From: Chiua virens
Taxonomy: Eukaryota; Basidiomycota; Agaricomycetes; Boletales; Boletaceae
NCBI GenBank assembly: GCA_019787685.1
Contig: JAHNUO010000016.1
Location: forward strand, 124,001 to 188,000
Length of the DNA stretch: 64,000 nt
Direction of reading: 5' to 3'
Under the pieces are notes generated by a model. The model made no database searches. It was not told the DNA's origin and worked only from the letters and a program-made list of their open reading frames with translations. This document shows, in pieces, positions 1 through 12,850 of this stretch. Made by a program: the position numbers and the translations under genes. Every line of letters starts with the position of its first letter. Positions within the stretch are counted from its first letter, which is position 1.

Positions 1-1296
1 GGATGTAGCTTGAGCAAGAAAACCGCAGCTCGATGTTCATAAGTCCCAAGCTGGCTCAAGTTCATTACTTCGCGTAGGAAATCCACGGCCTGTTTTGCGT
101 CAGCTTCATGAAGCCGAGTCTCATATCGTGCCAGAGAAACAATGGCCAGGTTGATCAAGGTCAAAGGGCGGTCAAGGTGGCCAGCGGGGCGGACGGCTAG
201 CGCATTGTGATACAATGCGACGGGAATATCGAGAGCATGATCCATGCCATCGACGTGGCAACGAATGAATTTCGCCAAAGCCAAGTTTGATTGGGCAGCA
301 GCACGACAAGGGTGGCTCAGCGGACAGATATCGAGTGCGTACTCAAACTGGTCAATGGAATGCTCGAGATCTCGTTTTTCTCCGTGCCTTCGATAACGGG
401 AGAGAGTATGGTGACCGTTGTTTGTGAGATCTTCTAGCCGGTTTATGGATTCTGTGGTCAACTACGTAGATACACAGGTCAGTAGGAATGATACATAAAC
501 ATGGATGGTCGACTTACGCGATATGGGTCGAGCGTCCTCAACTCTGATGAATCACCACTCCTGGAATGCAACCAGCTGATACTAATCAAGAGGGACGAAC
601 ATGGGGATGCCAAGTCCCCATCTTCCGGGGAGAATGTGAAAGCTGAATTGATCTATTGAGAACTCCGCTGGACGTATTGCACTATCTTACTCACGAAGGT
701 GCTTTGAACTATGAACAAGTAACTGATCGACAGTGACTTCGAGAGTTCGCAAAAGCTCCCCATTTCCAAGAATAGGTTGAAATTCAAAGGATGCATAGAT
801 CCCGAGATGAACTGTGCTAGATATGTCAAATGGCCTCCAACATCTATTAGGAGCAAATAATGTGATTGAAGATGAAAATGTCTCACAATGGAATCGGTCC
901 AGTCCATTCGACAACATCGGTATTCATCAATATGGGTTTATTCATCGTCCTCCACTCGCAGTCGTCGTGTTGCACCACAGCATAAAAACCGACCGGAATT
1001 CGTCTAAGACCAACAGTAATATCCGTCACCTGGATACCTACCTTCCAATTAGCAAAGGTTGAAAAACTGCTTTCAGAGATAAACTTCATACTAGTAATCA
1101 CAGTTTTTTCGACCTCATTTGCACGTGTGACGGAAGCGGAGTCGACCTTGGAGTGCGCGTTCCGTGACGGAATATCTTTGACACTTTGTTCCACCTTCAG
1201 GTGGCCTTCTGAGAAGTCAGACGCCTGTGATCGCACCAAAGACAGGTCACTTGGTAAACTTGCAGCATCGTTACGAAGATTGAAACGTACTGCCAT
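1..1296 (-). CDS. C2-like / TPR-repeat protein, 3' end cut by window
   Basis: Four exons fit on the minus strand: 887-1296, 695-816, 518-652 and 1-461, joined across GT-AG introns of 70, 42 and 56 bp. Each splice restores one reading frame. The first exons encode a beta-rich C2-like module, recognisable by the stretch VEWTGPIP followed by YASFEFQPILGNGELLRTLE. The last exon, running off the window, encodes helical repeats of tetratricopeptide type with motifs such as AQSNLALAKFI and LTLINLAIVSLARYE. This combination is common in Agaricomycete proteins next to or fused with NACHT/P-loop or CHAT domains, some implicated in non-self recognition; that role is an inference here because the remaining domains lie outside. 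The Met at 1296 is the first in-frame Met and is only a provisional start. No frame break is visible. Family assignment is from recognition of the two modules, not from a search. Confidence 0.72.
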
Positions 1297-4200
1297 GCTC
1301 CTACGTGCCCTTGATCCCTAGTGTTTCTTAATCTGAATTTACTGAATTGCTGGTCATACAGTAGTAACCGAACACACAAATTGTGCCGACTTTGGAGGAT
1401 ATCTGGTGTCAGATAGACGCTGAGAATTTACAGTTCGGAATTCGAGGTGCGAGCAATCGATCATGATAGCGTGAGAAGTTCAGTCCAGTGTGTTCCTCAA
1501 AGCTTCAAGAATCAGAGCACTCCCTTGAAATCTCTGCATCGTGTCGATTCAGTGATACTTTGAATTTGCTACTAGATGGCAATTCAGTCGCAAAAGTAAA
1601 TGACAGTGCATATTCTATTCGCATTCCCTCTTTCATCATCCATGCACTCGACTTATTTAGCCGACAAGGCCCTCATCACTCAGACCGGATGCGTAGTGGC
1701 ATCCTCGATCATACAGCTCTCGTATGCTGATGATAAACCGGGGCATCATGGGACACATAGCCATGTAAGCGGCCAGTTCACAAAGATCGGTGCAGTGCTG
1801 TCGACAGACGGTGCGTCTTCAAGTTGGACCATGTTGGCAATGTTGAAGTACTGTCGTCAGCCCACCGTCTGCAAATCTTGGATCTGTAGAGGGCCCTACC
1901 CTCTGTAAATATCTGTAAATTCGATCCAACTCATTTCGTGCCATATGGGTAATATTTGTTTTAGAATGACAATTGCAATCTAGATATCTTGCGCAGGTAC
2001 CCTCTGGAATCGACCGGAAAAACCACGGATTTTTGTATTCTCGACTGGCTTATTCAACCCGATGATATAAAAAGGTCAAGAGTAACCGATCAAGCCGGTA
2101 TGACGACGAATGCTTCTTGAACATGAGGTCACAGTGATGCGGCGGCATTCTTCGTTGAGTTAGGCCACTCGGGCCCGCGGGGACCCGTTTTTGAGCGCTC
2201 CTGTGAATCACATCGTTGACGAGTCAAGAGAGCCCGTTGAAGTTCAAGTATGTCCTGACAGTTTGAATGAGAGTTGGCGTCTGAAAAGTTAGTTACATAA
2301 TGTTTTAACCTCTACGTCCAGGATCAGTGGGTCCGAATTGCCTGGCAGGACCTCAACCGACGACTCGAACTTCGGGTCGAGGAAACGAAGTCGTTTGAAA
2401 TTCGGACACGAATCGGTATGATGCACTGGCTATGATCCCGAATAACCCCGCCAAAAAAGTCCGTCCAACTGCGCTCCGTCATCCATGATGGCAATTACCA
2501 AATGGCACCTTTACTTGTAACAGGTTGCAACCTGAGGTCGCATCTTCGGCGAAGACAGCACGAGCCTTCGATGGACCGAAGATCGGCCCCACCGAAAGGT
2601 TCAAAAGGACTTGCATCATGCGTACACGACGCCCCGAGTCGTACCTTGCTCTTCTTCTCTCCTCCACTTTGGAACGCTCCTCAACCTCCTACTTCAAGTT
2701 GGAACGCACGTGAAAAGGAACATCGCGGGACCGGATTCAAACTTCCCGAATCGCTGCGCGCGGATGGATGATGCGATTATTACCCAGATCACGCATTAGT
2801 TGCAAGCTTTGTAAGTTCTCCTCGTGGACCTCTTCTGATGGAACCCAGTATTCATATCATAGTCCCTAGTTACCCACACTCAATTAACATTCGTTTGTCA
2901 TCCTATACCCAACATCAAATACGGAAATAAGATTTGTTTCAGTGGCATCACCGATCGAGATCGGTGAGTGATCCATAGCGCTCTTACAGAAAGAGAACGT
3001 ACTTGTGGGTCCATATCAATAAATACAAACAAGGTGGAGCTCGCGTCATCTACTAATGGTTTTTCAACGACAGATTGACTATGCCCTTATCAGACATCAG
3101 TGATTGGCCCCGGCATCAGTCGCTGCACGCCACGGTCAGGTACGAGACAGTGAAAACGGCATGAAATGCTCACACTTGCTAATCAAAGGTACCAGATCCT
3201 ATAGAAATCTCTGTGCGTCATTGCCACCACTTTAACTTCCGCGCATACCTTCCGAAAATTAATGGAGGCTGACAGTGCGTGGAGAACTCATGATCAAGCG
3301 GTGCCCTACTGAATACAAAATACGCGGCGCCGGAGCATGAAAACCCGGGATCTGATGTGAACATGAGCAGAAACAGAACACTCCAACAGTTTCAGGGTTC
3401 CTTCCCCTTGAAACAGCGCGGTCTTTCTCGAACAAATTACGATCGTATCAATAATCCCTCCTTTTCGGGAAATTACTCGGTGGGGGCGCGTTCACGACCT
3501 CGGCGAGGTACGCCAAGGAATGTTCGGTTGTGTTTGGACGATCCTGGCAGTGGAACCGAGCCTTTCCCGATTTTCTTCGCTGAGTTGATTCGGAAGTGGG
3601 TCGCCTCCCAATTTTTCAATGATGACTAACCTGAATGGGTCGAGCAGAGTCACAGCTTCGACACAGCTCATCAACTAGGTGTTCTGTGCATCGTCGGGGG
3701 GTGTCATGACAAACGCGCTAAGCGTGTATCAATGACGACGCGCTCATCCTGTGCCCGAAATACAGATCATACCGATCCGATGCGAGGCATTTTGGCTCGT
3801 TACACTAAGGCTGCTCTGCATCGAGAAGAAATTAACAGAGCAGTGTGACAACGACTTGACATGGATTAGTCCCTGACGCAGGCAGGTCAACCGCTAGTCG
3901 CGATTCCGCCAACACTGACCTGAAACTGCCCTGAGCGTTTGGGACCGGCAAATAAGTCAACGTGCACGTCATTGTCACGTTCGCCGAGTAACACCAGTTG
4001 ACGTAAAAGTACAAGTCGATGAGTATCAAAAAACAAATTCTAGGGCGTTCTGATCGAAACTTTGTATTCTCCACCAATCGTCGTAGCTCCGAGAGGCTCG
4101 GGGCTACCGCTCATATATAACGTAAGACGACGTAGGACATAAGTTAACGAAATGCGAAAGAAAAAAAGCAATGATGCGTAGATGCGGTGATTGATTGTCC

Positions 4201-4384
4201 AAGAATAATTCCGGTAGATTCATAATGGGCCGGAACAAGCGTCGGGGGTATAGATGAGATGCAAGCGCAGAGAAAAAAAAGGACAAGAGCACGGGTGGAG
4301 AGATGTGCAGGGAAGGGATGTGGCGTGTTCCTTTGTTGGAACCCCAACATATTCTTCGCTCTTACGTTCGCATTCACTGCCGTA
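1297..4384. other. Intergenic, no gene recognised
   Basis: About 3.1 kb between two minus-strand genes. Open frames here are short (under 140 codons), overlap on both strands and show no family motif or spliceable continuation. The stretch beside 4384 must hold the 3' UTR of the next gene. I see no repeats or RNA gene. Confidence 0.5.
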
Positions 4385-6018
4385 TCACCCAAACGTTGGC
4401 GTCCGTAGCCCAGACGGCTGCGGGACGAACATCCGTGGTCCAGCTGTCATCCCCCCACCGACATCGAACTGTCCCGACGACAAGAATTGCGGCTGCGAAT
4501 TGGCTAGCATATATACAGGCCGCGGCATTTGTGCCTCTGGTGGCCCGCCCGGTTGAGGCAACCCAGACGGGTAAACAAACAGCGGTTGAGCGACATATGC
4601 AGGGGCCAAAACCTGTGCTTGACTTCCATGACTATCCGTCGAGGGTGGCCCTTCGTGGGAGGGCGAGCGCGAGCCAGATCCGCCTCCGCCTCCTGCATGA
4701 ACTGGTTGCGTGAACAACAAATTGGCGCTCGATCCGAGTATAAACGGTGCTGGGATGACGGGCTGGGGGAGTCCCATCGAAGAGGGAGGCGGTGGTTGTG
4801 GAGGGATCAACCCCGTCGTGGACGGCCCTGCGAAAAGATCGATCGGTTTCGCGCGCGTCGTGTACCACGATGACCCTTTGTTCTTGACGACCGGTCGACT
4901 ATACCGTCGTGTCGTCGCTTCGCCGGGGACATAGATGCTCGAGACGCCTGAGGAAGCGATCCACGGGAGACGGTTGAGGTCTCGCACGAACTTGCCAGCG
5001 CGAACGATTTGGGAGCTCACGGATTCGGCCGGGGGAGGTCGGATGGGCGAGTCCATCTTCATAAAGTCTGCAGACGGACGAGGTTCGGCGAGAATAGGAG
5101 TGGAAACACGGATGGAAGCGTCAGCGAGGAATGGGCGTGGACATGGCGTTAGGGGGGTCGCCTTCTCGTTCAAATGGACGACTAGACGAGGAGGTGTCGT
5201 CCTGAGTTGGAATGGCTATGAGGAAGGTGTAACGAAGGATGGAGAGCGTGTTCGAATTCATGTTCGCGAACGGCGGAGAGTAACAAGCGCTCTCGTCGTG
5301 CGTCGCCAATACTGATATCGCTCTCTGCGGGGATAGCGTGTCGCAGGTGTGGTGGTGATACAGACGAAGCACGCGGTGAAGTCTCGAGCCGCTCTACAGT
5401 CGGAATGTCGTCCGAGTTACTAGAAGCGGCGATACCGGGCATCGAGGGACCAGTGTAACGAGGGAACGCTGTTCGACCTGTTTCTGTCGTAGCCGTACCC
5501 CCTGTTCCTTGTCTTTCCGACTTTCCGTGATCCCTCAACCGGCTCTTGGACATGACCTTGGGAATCCGTCGCAGACCGTTGACGAAGCCCCCGACGAAAT
5601 TGTTCTTCTTCTCGCTCTTTCCATTCGCAGCGACTGGCATCACCCCACTACTTCCGTAACCATGTCCTTGATATTGACATTCGTCGCGATCATCAACGCT
5701 GACAGTCATATATTCTGCATCCAAGTCCGATTCCGTGATTGTCGGTGCCGATTTGCGTAGGACGGGCGTAGGGGTGCGGGTCTGTTGGAATCCGGGGGGT
5801 GGGACATACCGGGGCGTCTGTGGAGTGTGTGCCGACGGAGCTTGTGATTGAGAGGTGGATATCCAGGTGACGTCTCGTACCCGAGGCTGCGTTTGGCTAC
5901 TGTGACGGGAATAACGATCCCTAGGGGCCGGTTCTGCGAGGAAGTCCCTACCGCTGCTGTGTGGACGAGTAAAGCTGGTGTCGATGCGAATGGAACCTAA
6001 TTCGGGATAGTCCGCCAT
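4385..6018 (-). CDS. Ser/Pro-rich uncharacterised basidiomycete protein (frame slips inside)
   Basis: Two long minus-strand frames, 5182-6018 (starting MADYPELGSIRIDTSF) and 4385-5173, read as one protein. Between them the coding character passes through a third frame (EREGDPPNAMSTP), so two single-base shifts are needed, near 5185-5215 and near 5133-5157, where there are GG, GGG and a G6 run. Removing two bases gives 1,632 nt, exactly 544 codons, which supports one gene over two. The protein is disordered and rich in Ser, Pro, Thr, Gly and Arg. It has a conserved-looking acidic/hydrophobic patch (AVREHEFEHALHP), a short aromatic segment (KFVRDLNRLPWI), and a Pro/Gly-rich tail. No catalytic domain or membrane segment is visible. 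I do not know its function. An intron could replace one of the shifts, but no good GT-AG pair restores the frame. Confidence 0.6.
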
Positions 6019-6879
6019 GGAGGTGAATAGCCGATGTCACGAAACGGAGGGTGTTTCAAGTTGTGTGCTGTGACGCAGTCGACGAGGACGGGATGAAGAC
6101 TTGTAGTGAGAGTGGCAGGCGCAGCAGGCGCAAGCTGGATGGAACAGGCAACCGCTCGTACAGCGCGAAATGGAGACGACACGAGGCGGCGAAAGGGGCC
6201 AATTACGACGAGGACGCGTGCTGAACGCGTGGGTCGGATGCACCTCTTCCGAGTTAGACCGGTCATCTTCCCTGAGCACATGAGTCTGCTCGAAGATTCT
6301 GGGTTAGAATGCAGCAGGGTTAGACGAATGTATTGCTCGGCTACGACAAAGACCAAAACCAGGCCAGTCTTGCACACGCGTCCTGAGTCACGCCTTCGTC
6401 ATCACTAGTACATCCGTCAGTGTCCGATGAACCATCCACACCAGTATCGTCTTTCAGATTCTTTCTACGTCCTTCATGAAACTTCTGCACTACATAGCCG
6501 ACCTCGGATATAGGGTCGTTGTTCAGTCATTTATTATTGCTTTGTCACGGTTTGTCTTGTCACTCGGGCTGCGCGGACGAGGCATCGCATCGGCAGTCAT
6601 ACCACCGGTATTCACCAATCTTGGGCCTCAAACTCACACAGATTTTTTGATGCCATTCGACATAGAATTTCGCTGACCCTCCTCGTGGCGCTATAGCTTA
6701 GGCATGCTCCGAGATCAGACTGGGCGGCATGTCTCCAGACCAACGGCTTTTGGTAGCGTTTTCTCTGGCCGGTTTCGTCATGACGCATGACGTCGCCTTG
6801 TCCCGCCTATAAAATGCGCTGGCCGTCGTTGGCTTACCTGACAAACCAGCGGTCTAGCCATCCGATCTCACCCGTCACT
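6019..6879. promoter_or_regulatory. Divergent intergenic region between Ser/Pro-rich gene and Zn2Cys6 gene
   Basis: The region separates a minus-strand start at 6018 from a plus-strand start near 6880, so it must contain both promoters. A TATA-like CCTATAAAATG lies at about 6805-6816, some 65 bp upstream of the proposed ATG of the transcription factor. No other element is supported. Confidence 0.4.
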
Positions 6880-9214
6880 ATGAACACGAACACGAACACT
6901 GCATCCGGTAGCTGATTCTCAGAGTTCGGCAAGTACCTCTTCCTCCACCACCGTGTCGTCGTTGCAGAGGGGAAAAGCTTGCCTTTCATGTCGGTACGCA
7001 TCGTGCCTGCCTTCTCCCGTGTGTCCTGTCCACTCACAAACGCCACATGTCCTTTAGTCGCAGAAAGATGGTGAGTACCCGGTCCGGAACCCGTAGTATT
7101 GATGATCCTTGATGACTGATCGTCCTTCTCGGTTTAGAAGTGCGATGGCGTCAGGCCGGTTTGTACGCCCTGCCTTCGCGGAGAACGCGTCGAAGATTGC
7201 GAATACACCGATGGTCAGCGACGTGCCCGGACATTGGCGCTGGAAGACGATATTGCACGGCTGCAAGCTAGAGTACAAGAATTGGAGAATCCGGATACAG
7301 CGATCCCATCCGTCGAGCTGTACAACCCATACTCGAGTGCTGGCCCCGGCCCTAGTACTGCAATAGTGCCATCACCCCTAGTTCCAATTCGAGCACAGGC
7401 TGCATCTGAATCACCAATCTCTCATCATCGCATAGTACCAACGAGACACGTCCCGTCTCCAAGTGGTGCGTCCATCAGCATCCATGCTGTGCAAACAAGT
7501 GCACTGACTCAGCTACTAGGTAGCGCAACACAGTCACAGGGAGTTAATTTCGACGTCGAGGTACGATTGTACGCTAGACGCGCGTGAGCATTCCCCTTTT
7601 TCATCATCGGGTACAGTGCGCTGATCATCGCATCATCACCTTTCGGAGATAGGCTATCTATTATTTCGCCGTACTCTGCCGAGCTTGGCCTGTTCCTCAA
7701 CTTGGATCGTCTTCACGCCCTAAGGCACACAGATCCTGCCTGCGCTGCAGACTGCGCTTACGCTCTGGTCTGTGTACATCGCCGGCGTCACCGAAGAAGA
7801 CAATGTACAAGCCCGCGAACGCAATCAGAACCTTGCCTCTCACGTCCTTCTCCAAGCGCAGTCTCAGTTCGCCTCAGCTTTGGGCGCCGTCGATGCCGAA
7901 CCGGATCCCGCTGTCTTCCTGCATGTGATTCAGACAGGAGTTTTGTTGGCGTATTATATGCAGCGCATCGGACAGCTCGTCGCTGCCAAGTATTACGCGA
8001 GCGGGACATGGGCGCTGGGGATGATGTTGAAGTTGCACAGAGGCCCTGACTCGGCAGTTGATGCGCAGCGGGAAAGTCAGGCGCAGCGGAGGGAGAGGGA
8101 GAGGTTGCCACCCGGGACCACGAGCATGGACGTGTCTGCATTCGTGGGGCGCACAGAATTGGCGTCGCCGTTGGATGCCATTGAGGCAGAGGAACGGGTC
8201 CGTGCATTTTGGGCGATGTATGCCCTCGATCGGTGGTTCAGTGCGGTGGGTCAAGGCCCCAGTCAGTCCCTCGCAATGGATGGGAGTGCTGGAGATGCGA
8301 TAACGGTGCCGTGGCCTGGTTCCGGGGTAAACGAGGTGAGTGTATTCATTTCCCTTGCTTTGGATGCCGACCCACAATTTCATCTCATAGGCAAGGGCCG
8401 ACGCAGTCCAACAGTTTCTTCATGATCCGAATCATAGCTATGCGGGGGATGGTGCAGTAGCTATGCATGCCAAGGCCTCGGTGCTACTTGGGGAAACGAC
8501 GGCAATCGTTACTTCATATACGTCTGGTACGCCATCCTTCTCGGATTCTCTCGCCTGATCTCCAAACTAATATCTCCGCAGATCAGACCATCAGTCAATC
8601 GCCAGCGTTCCGAGCGCGTTTCGGGACATTGGACGTACTTCTTCAGAAGTGTCTGAATGCGACAATGTCGATGGTCACCACCCTTGGACAGCAGCCACCA
8701 ACGCAGGAGCAACGGCAGGCGACGATTACAATCCACCTCGTTGCGCTCGCACACGTCATTCTTCATCGACCATTCATCTCGACGTACGGCCCGTCTCGAA
8801 GGCGCTGTGTCGAGGGGGCTTTGGGTGTCGTTCGAGTACTGGATCAGACGGGGTTGAAGATCGGGTGTATCAGCCCGATATATGCAGTACGTCCCCTTGT
8901 CCAGGTCGTTGAACGCAGCTGACCTCTTGTCGCAGATTGTTTGGACGGCATGTTGTCTCGCGTTGCACGACGAGGTCCTTCGTATCCGTGCGCGACCGGA
9001 CACAGAATCGCGTCGTCGCGAGGAAGGCGAGATGATGACAGCGATCCAGAGATTAGTGGGCGTTTTAAGTTGTTTTTCACAGCGTTGCCCGAGCCGATGT
9101 ACGTGTTTCCCTTTCGTGCAATCTGGAGGATCGACTAACGCCACCCTTTGATCTATAGTTTTCGCGGCGAAGATCGAGGCGGTGCTACCCATCCTCGAAT
9201 CGATTATGGTCTAA
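6880..9214 (+). CDS. Zn2Cys6 fungal transcription factor
   Basis: The zinc cluster is split by two introns typical of basidiomycete factors: exon ending 6993 (..GKACLSC), micro-exon 7058-7070 (RRKM), and exon from 7138 (KCDGVRPVCTPCLRGERVED). These give six cysteines spaced C-x2-C-x6-C-x5-C-x2-C-x6-C. A leucine-rich coiled coil follows (LEDDIARLQARVQELE), then a fungal-specific regulatory domain (LTLWSVYIAGV, LLAYYMQRIG, FWAMYALDRWFSAV). Further introns fit at about 8337-8391, 8524-8580, 8886-8936 and 9099-9161; the stop is at 9212-9214. Two places do not fit by splicing: after the ATG at 6880 a one-base slip at the CCGG of 6905-6908 is required, and near 7715-7730 the segment YSAELGLFLNLDRLH is one frame away from LPALQTALTLW. 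Exon limits between 7560 and 7735 are therefore uncertain. It is a nuclear DNA-binding regulator; targets are unknown and no linked pathway is evident. Confidence 0.8.
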
Positions 9215-9396
9215 TTATACACATCGTGGCTCCGGTCACTTGTTTTCCAGTTTCTTTCCTAGACGTGCATACATACATTCTGCGGACATTTTAGTAGTAC
9301 TCCGGACATACGTACGTAGTCTAAATCAAGCTAATGTCGATCAGACGCATGTGCCTGTGTTGTCCAAGATGGCAAAGGGTGACGTTGGTTGGGGAG

Positions 9397-10167
9397 CTAA
9401 CAGCAGCCCGTGACATCAGTAACACCTGATCGAACATGACGAGAACACGCACAAGACGGGGACATCGTGGGTTTGGGGGACATCGCGGGTTTTTTCAGCA
9501 GGCCTTCAAAGCTGAGTTTGGCACCATCAGCGGTCTTGATGGTGATCGAGCTCCCCGAGGACGGGATGAACGCGGACGCGCTCGAGTTAAGTCCCGGTCC
9601 TTTGCCCATACCCAACGCCGAGCCGTTCCCCACCCCATTCCCGACGACGGTCCCAGCGAGGGTCGATGGGGAAGAGAAGCTCGACAGCGCACTCAAAGGC
9701 CGCTCAAAGTCGTCCTCGACGTGCAGCGTATGCACATACGGTGCGAGCTCCTTCCACGAATCCTCGTCGACGAGCACCAGCGTGGGATCGATCGTGCCGT
9801 CGTCGCGGTAAAAGGATGCGGTGATGATCCGGACGGGGTCAGAGAGCCCAAGGGATGTTTTGATCAGTGCGATCACGGTCTGAAACGGGGTGAATATAAT
9901 GAATATGGGCTCGAGCGTGGACGTGGACTGGGGATGGATAAAGGGACGTACGCGGAGAGGGACACGGGAGAGGTGGTCTCTGCCGAATGCCTTGGTCGTG
10001 GGCGATGTCGCCGATGCGGAAGAGGTGTAGGTGACAAACACGGGGGAGGCGCGGGGCAGTGCAGAGATGAGACGGAGGGCCTCGAGGCATTGCCCAAGAC
10101 CAGACGCGAGGTCGTTGGGCGACGTGGCGAGCTGGGAGAGCAGACGTTGCTGTGAGCGGAGGCTCAT
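9397..10167 (-). CDS. Uncharacterised protein, single exon, 256 codons
   Basis: A long uninterrupted minus-strand frame. I start it at the Met at 10167 (MSLRSQQRLLSQLATSP), because the 94 codons upstream look non-coding. Residues about 75-160 form an ordered segment with alternating hydrophobics and acidic turns (FIIFTPFQTVIALIKTSLG, LVLVDEDSWKELAPYV). A Gly/Ser/Asn linker follows, then a short beta-like stretch (SSITIKTADGAKLSF). There is no signal peptide or transmembrane helix. I do not recognise the family. Its 3' end is about 180 bp from the convergent stop of the zinc-cluster gene. Confidence 0.5.
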   Translation of the reverse strand: MSLRSQQRLLSQLATSPNDLASGLGQCLEALRLISALPRASPVFVTYTSSASATSPTTKAFGRDHLSRVPLRVRPFIHPQSTSTLEPIFIIFTPFQTVIALIKTSLGLSDPVRIITASFYRDDGTIDPTLVLVDEDSWKELAPYVHTLHVEDDFERPLSALSSFSSPSTLAGTVVGNGVGNGSALGMGKGPGLNSSASAFIPSSGSSITIKTADGAKLSFEGLLKKPAMSPKPTMSPSCACSRHVRSGVTDVTGCC

Positions 10168-10989
10168 AGCGAAGGGGTGATAAGGGAAGCGAAAAAACGT
10201 TGGGGATGCTGCGGCCCAAATGGAGGTCGCTGAGCGTCTAATACGATATCGATATCGCCGTTCGGCCTCCACTGGAGATGCATGAACTCCATATTTATCT
10301 TGAAAAGCTATTGTTAGCTTGATGGAAGAACTCGACCATGTCGTGCAGGATTTGCCAGGTGACTCAGGGCGCAACTGTGGCGCAACTTGGTCGATGCCAA
10401 CTGGGAACCCTGGGCCGCTGGCGAATAAGCGACAACGAATCCAACTCACCTTTGCTTGCTACACACTTGCCGCGGATACTATGGCAACAATACATTGGTC
10501 CCGTCGGAGAGGTAGTACGGTGTTACTACTACTGGTCAATAATATGGCACCAGGTGAGACATCAAATTCAGGAATCAGAACCCACTTCAGAGTCGCTGAT
10601 CGTTGAACCACGGAAAATCCATTCTTCGTCGCGTAACTCTTGAACGGCGTGGCCCATGGGTCATAGGTTTTCCCTTTTCGTCTGCATCTCATGACTTCCG
10701 ACCTACGGAACGAAGCGGACGAATTCTTGCAGGTATATAGCGCAATCGGTATGGCCTTTTAGAGTTTTAGTCCATGGCTGGCCTTAAAAGCCAACGCAGT
10801 GATGCTAGGCACCTCCGTTGCATCTGACTATCGCGAGTAGTGCTTTTTTTCCTGTTTCTGTTCTATGGTGACCGTTATGATTGTAGGACTCACCGTATGC
10901 AGCTGATGCCTCGTACTTTCTTATCAACATTCTGTAAGATAGAATACTTCTGGGTAAGTGGGTACCCCATCATCTGGTAAGTGGATCCT
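10168..10989. other. Intergenic, no gene recognised
   Basis: Short scattered frames only. The part near 10168 is the presumed promoter of the upstream minus-strand gene. A GATATCGATATCG palindromic stretch sits at about 10245-10257. Confidence 0.4.
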
Positions 10990-12160
10990 CACAATACCTG
11001 GACCTCGGGCTGGGTCTCTATCCTGTTCCTTTTTGTGCGTATCAGCTTGCTTAGTGTACCCGCACTGACTTGCGATAGGTCCAATCTCTCGATCTCTGTG
11101 CGCTGGCGGACAATATAAACCATTGGTTGATGACTCAGGCTAATACGGATTACAGTTTTGCTTGCTCCGAGCAGCACTATCGCCGTCGGTTTTCTGCTTT
11201 ATGCCCGACCGTGACACTGACAATCATCTCGGATAGATGTGCTCATCCAATGATCCAAATTCCACCGGCAAATATATTTTTACAAATGAACGAACAGGTG
11301 TAAGCGATCACTGCGCCGTTCCATGATATGATCAACGCAAGACATGGGCATTTCAAAGGCATTGCGTCCTATGAAATACAGCTATGGTCAGCGCCATTAT
11401 TCTTTGCTGCCGCCGACTGTAAGTCACCGGTCATCGATAATCTCTTTATCACTTAATTTTCGTCTTTGCAGACTTCGGTTGCAATGGTGATGATTCTACG
11501 TGTGTATGCGATGTGGAACCGATTCAAGATAATCCTCGGTATTCTCGGTTTGTATATGCTGCAAACTGTTGCTGTCATCGTTTATGACGATTTCGCAGAT
11601 ATATCTGGTATGTCTCAACGTTCACCGGAAGTGTCAATTCCATCGAAAGTATGCATTAACGCCACCCTTTGTCAAGCGACGATCACCACTCCAATCTGTA
11701 TTGCTTTGATCGACCCACTGTCCATATGGATCTTCGTGATTCCCCCAGTGTTACATTGATTTCGCTATCGCCCAGACGGGTAAATAATCTCTTGATACAA
11801 GGCGACGGAGCAGTGGCAACCTAATTAGTACATAAAGTTACTTTCGAGGGACGGTATCCTATATTTTCTCGTGTGCCCTTGCCTGATATCCAGCCTCCTC
11901 TAGGCTCACGAACGTTATTTCGCGTTTGATCAGACATTTTTTCTATGCCACGCTTTCGTTGGTAAATTGGCGATATGGCACTCTCCTACATGACACTGCT
12001 CTTCTTGGACACGTCGCCGTCCCTGCTTCTCTTCGCAATGCTGCCTCGATTTATCATTGGCATGAGAGCTACGTGCGGCGTATCTACCCGCCTGATGACC
12101 GACAGCAGGCTGGCGTAGACGTGTATTATGGCATCAGGAAAGTAGTGAAGTGATGATACT
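10990..12160 (+). pseudogene. DUF6533-like seven-helix membrane protein, decayed
   Basis: Several translated pieces in order resemble the Agaricomycete DUF6533 family of multi-pass membrane proteins: WTSGWVSILFLFVRIS near 11000, a strong helix TSVAMVMILRVYAMWNRFK at about 11469-11528 preceded by a good intron acceptor (TTGCAG), LYMLQTVAVIV, and near 11990-12080 the ending LLFAMLPRFIIGMRATCGV. The motif RVYAMWNR is characteristic of the family. I could not assemble one open reading frame through the first helices or the C-terminal exon, and stops occur between pieces. It is therefore called a pseudogene, although unresolved introns could save part of it. A second, more decayed copy follows directly. 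Confidence 0.5.
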
Positions 12161-12179
12161 CCTACGTGATCCCAAGGCT

Positions 12180-12850
12180 GATTACATATTTTTTCAGACA
12201 TTTGTGCTTCAGCTGGCTCGGATACAGTCAGTTTTCTGCCTTCCTGACTTTGGTCTGATTCGTTGCTGACAGGATACTGTGATAACGTGCATGTTTAACA
12301 GTCTAATTCATGAATAAAGCAGGTGGTAAGCACACCAACTTCCGGTCCTCATTAACTGTCAGAACAAAGCATGCACATTTCAAGGCAACTCATTCTGTTC
12401 AACGGCGCATTAGGAAAGGAACTATTTCTTGCCGCCGCCGACCATGAGTATCCTTGATTCTACTACTACCTCTGAGTTCCAATTGCAGTAGTAATGCTCT
12501 TGCATGTTCACGCAATGTGGAACCGATCTAGGGGATTGTCCTCTACGTTCTCCTCCTGTAACTACAAATAATCACTGCTATAGATTCTCTACCAGTATGG
12601 TCTTTCTAGCAATCTCAATACTTACTTATCCGGGCTGACTCAAACAAACTGGCCAACCTGTTGAGGCACCTGTGTTGACTTACCTGATTCTCTCCACCAT
12701 ATCGCCCCAGTAAATTGTCGACATACAAGAGATGTACGACCGCAATGTGCAGGGTTACCAGGAGGGCATCGACAACCCTTATACATCACAAATGTATGGC
12801 AGCTCGGACGGTCGTGCTGATTCCGGATTATGAAGTTCGTCCTCCGAAAT
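12180..12850 (+). pseudogene. Second tandem copy of the DUF6533-like gene, fragment
   Basis: Nucleotide similarity to the preceding copy is visible by eye: the stretch around 12360-12440 (TTTCAAGGCAACTC.., TTGCCGCCGCCGACCATGAG) parallels 11345-11420, and 12500-12535 (CACGCAATGTGGAACCGATCTAGG) parallels 11500-11525. The RVYAMWNR motif appears here as HVHAMWNRS. Near 12730-12825 a C-terminal type segment can be read (EMYDRNVQGYQEGIDNPYTS). Stops and frame changes interrupt all frames. Confidence 0.5.

Noticed and set aside
9436..10155. 239-codon plus-strand frame
   Set aside because: Antisense shadow of the minus-strand gene at 9397-10167; Arg/Gly-rich translation typical of a complementary frame.
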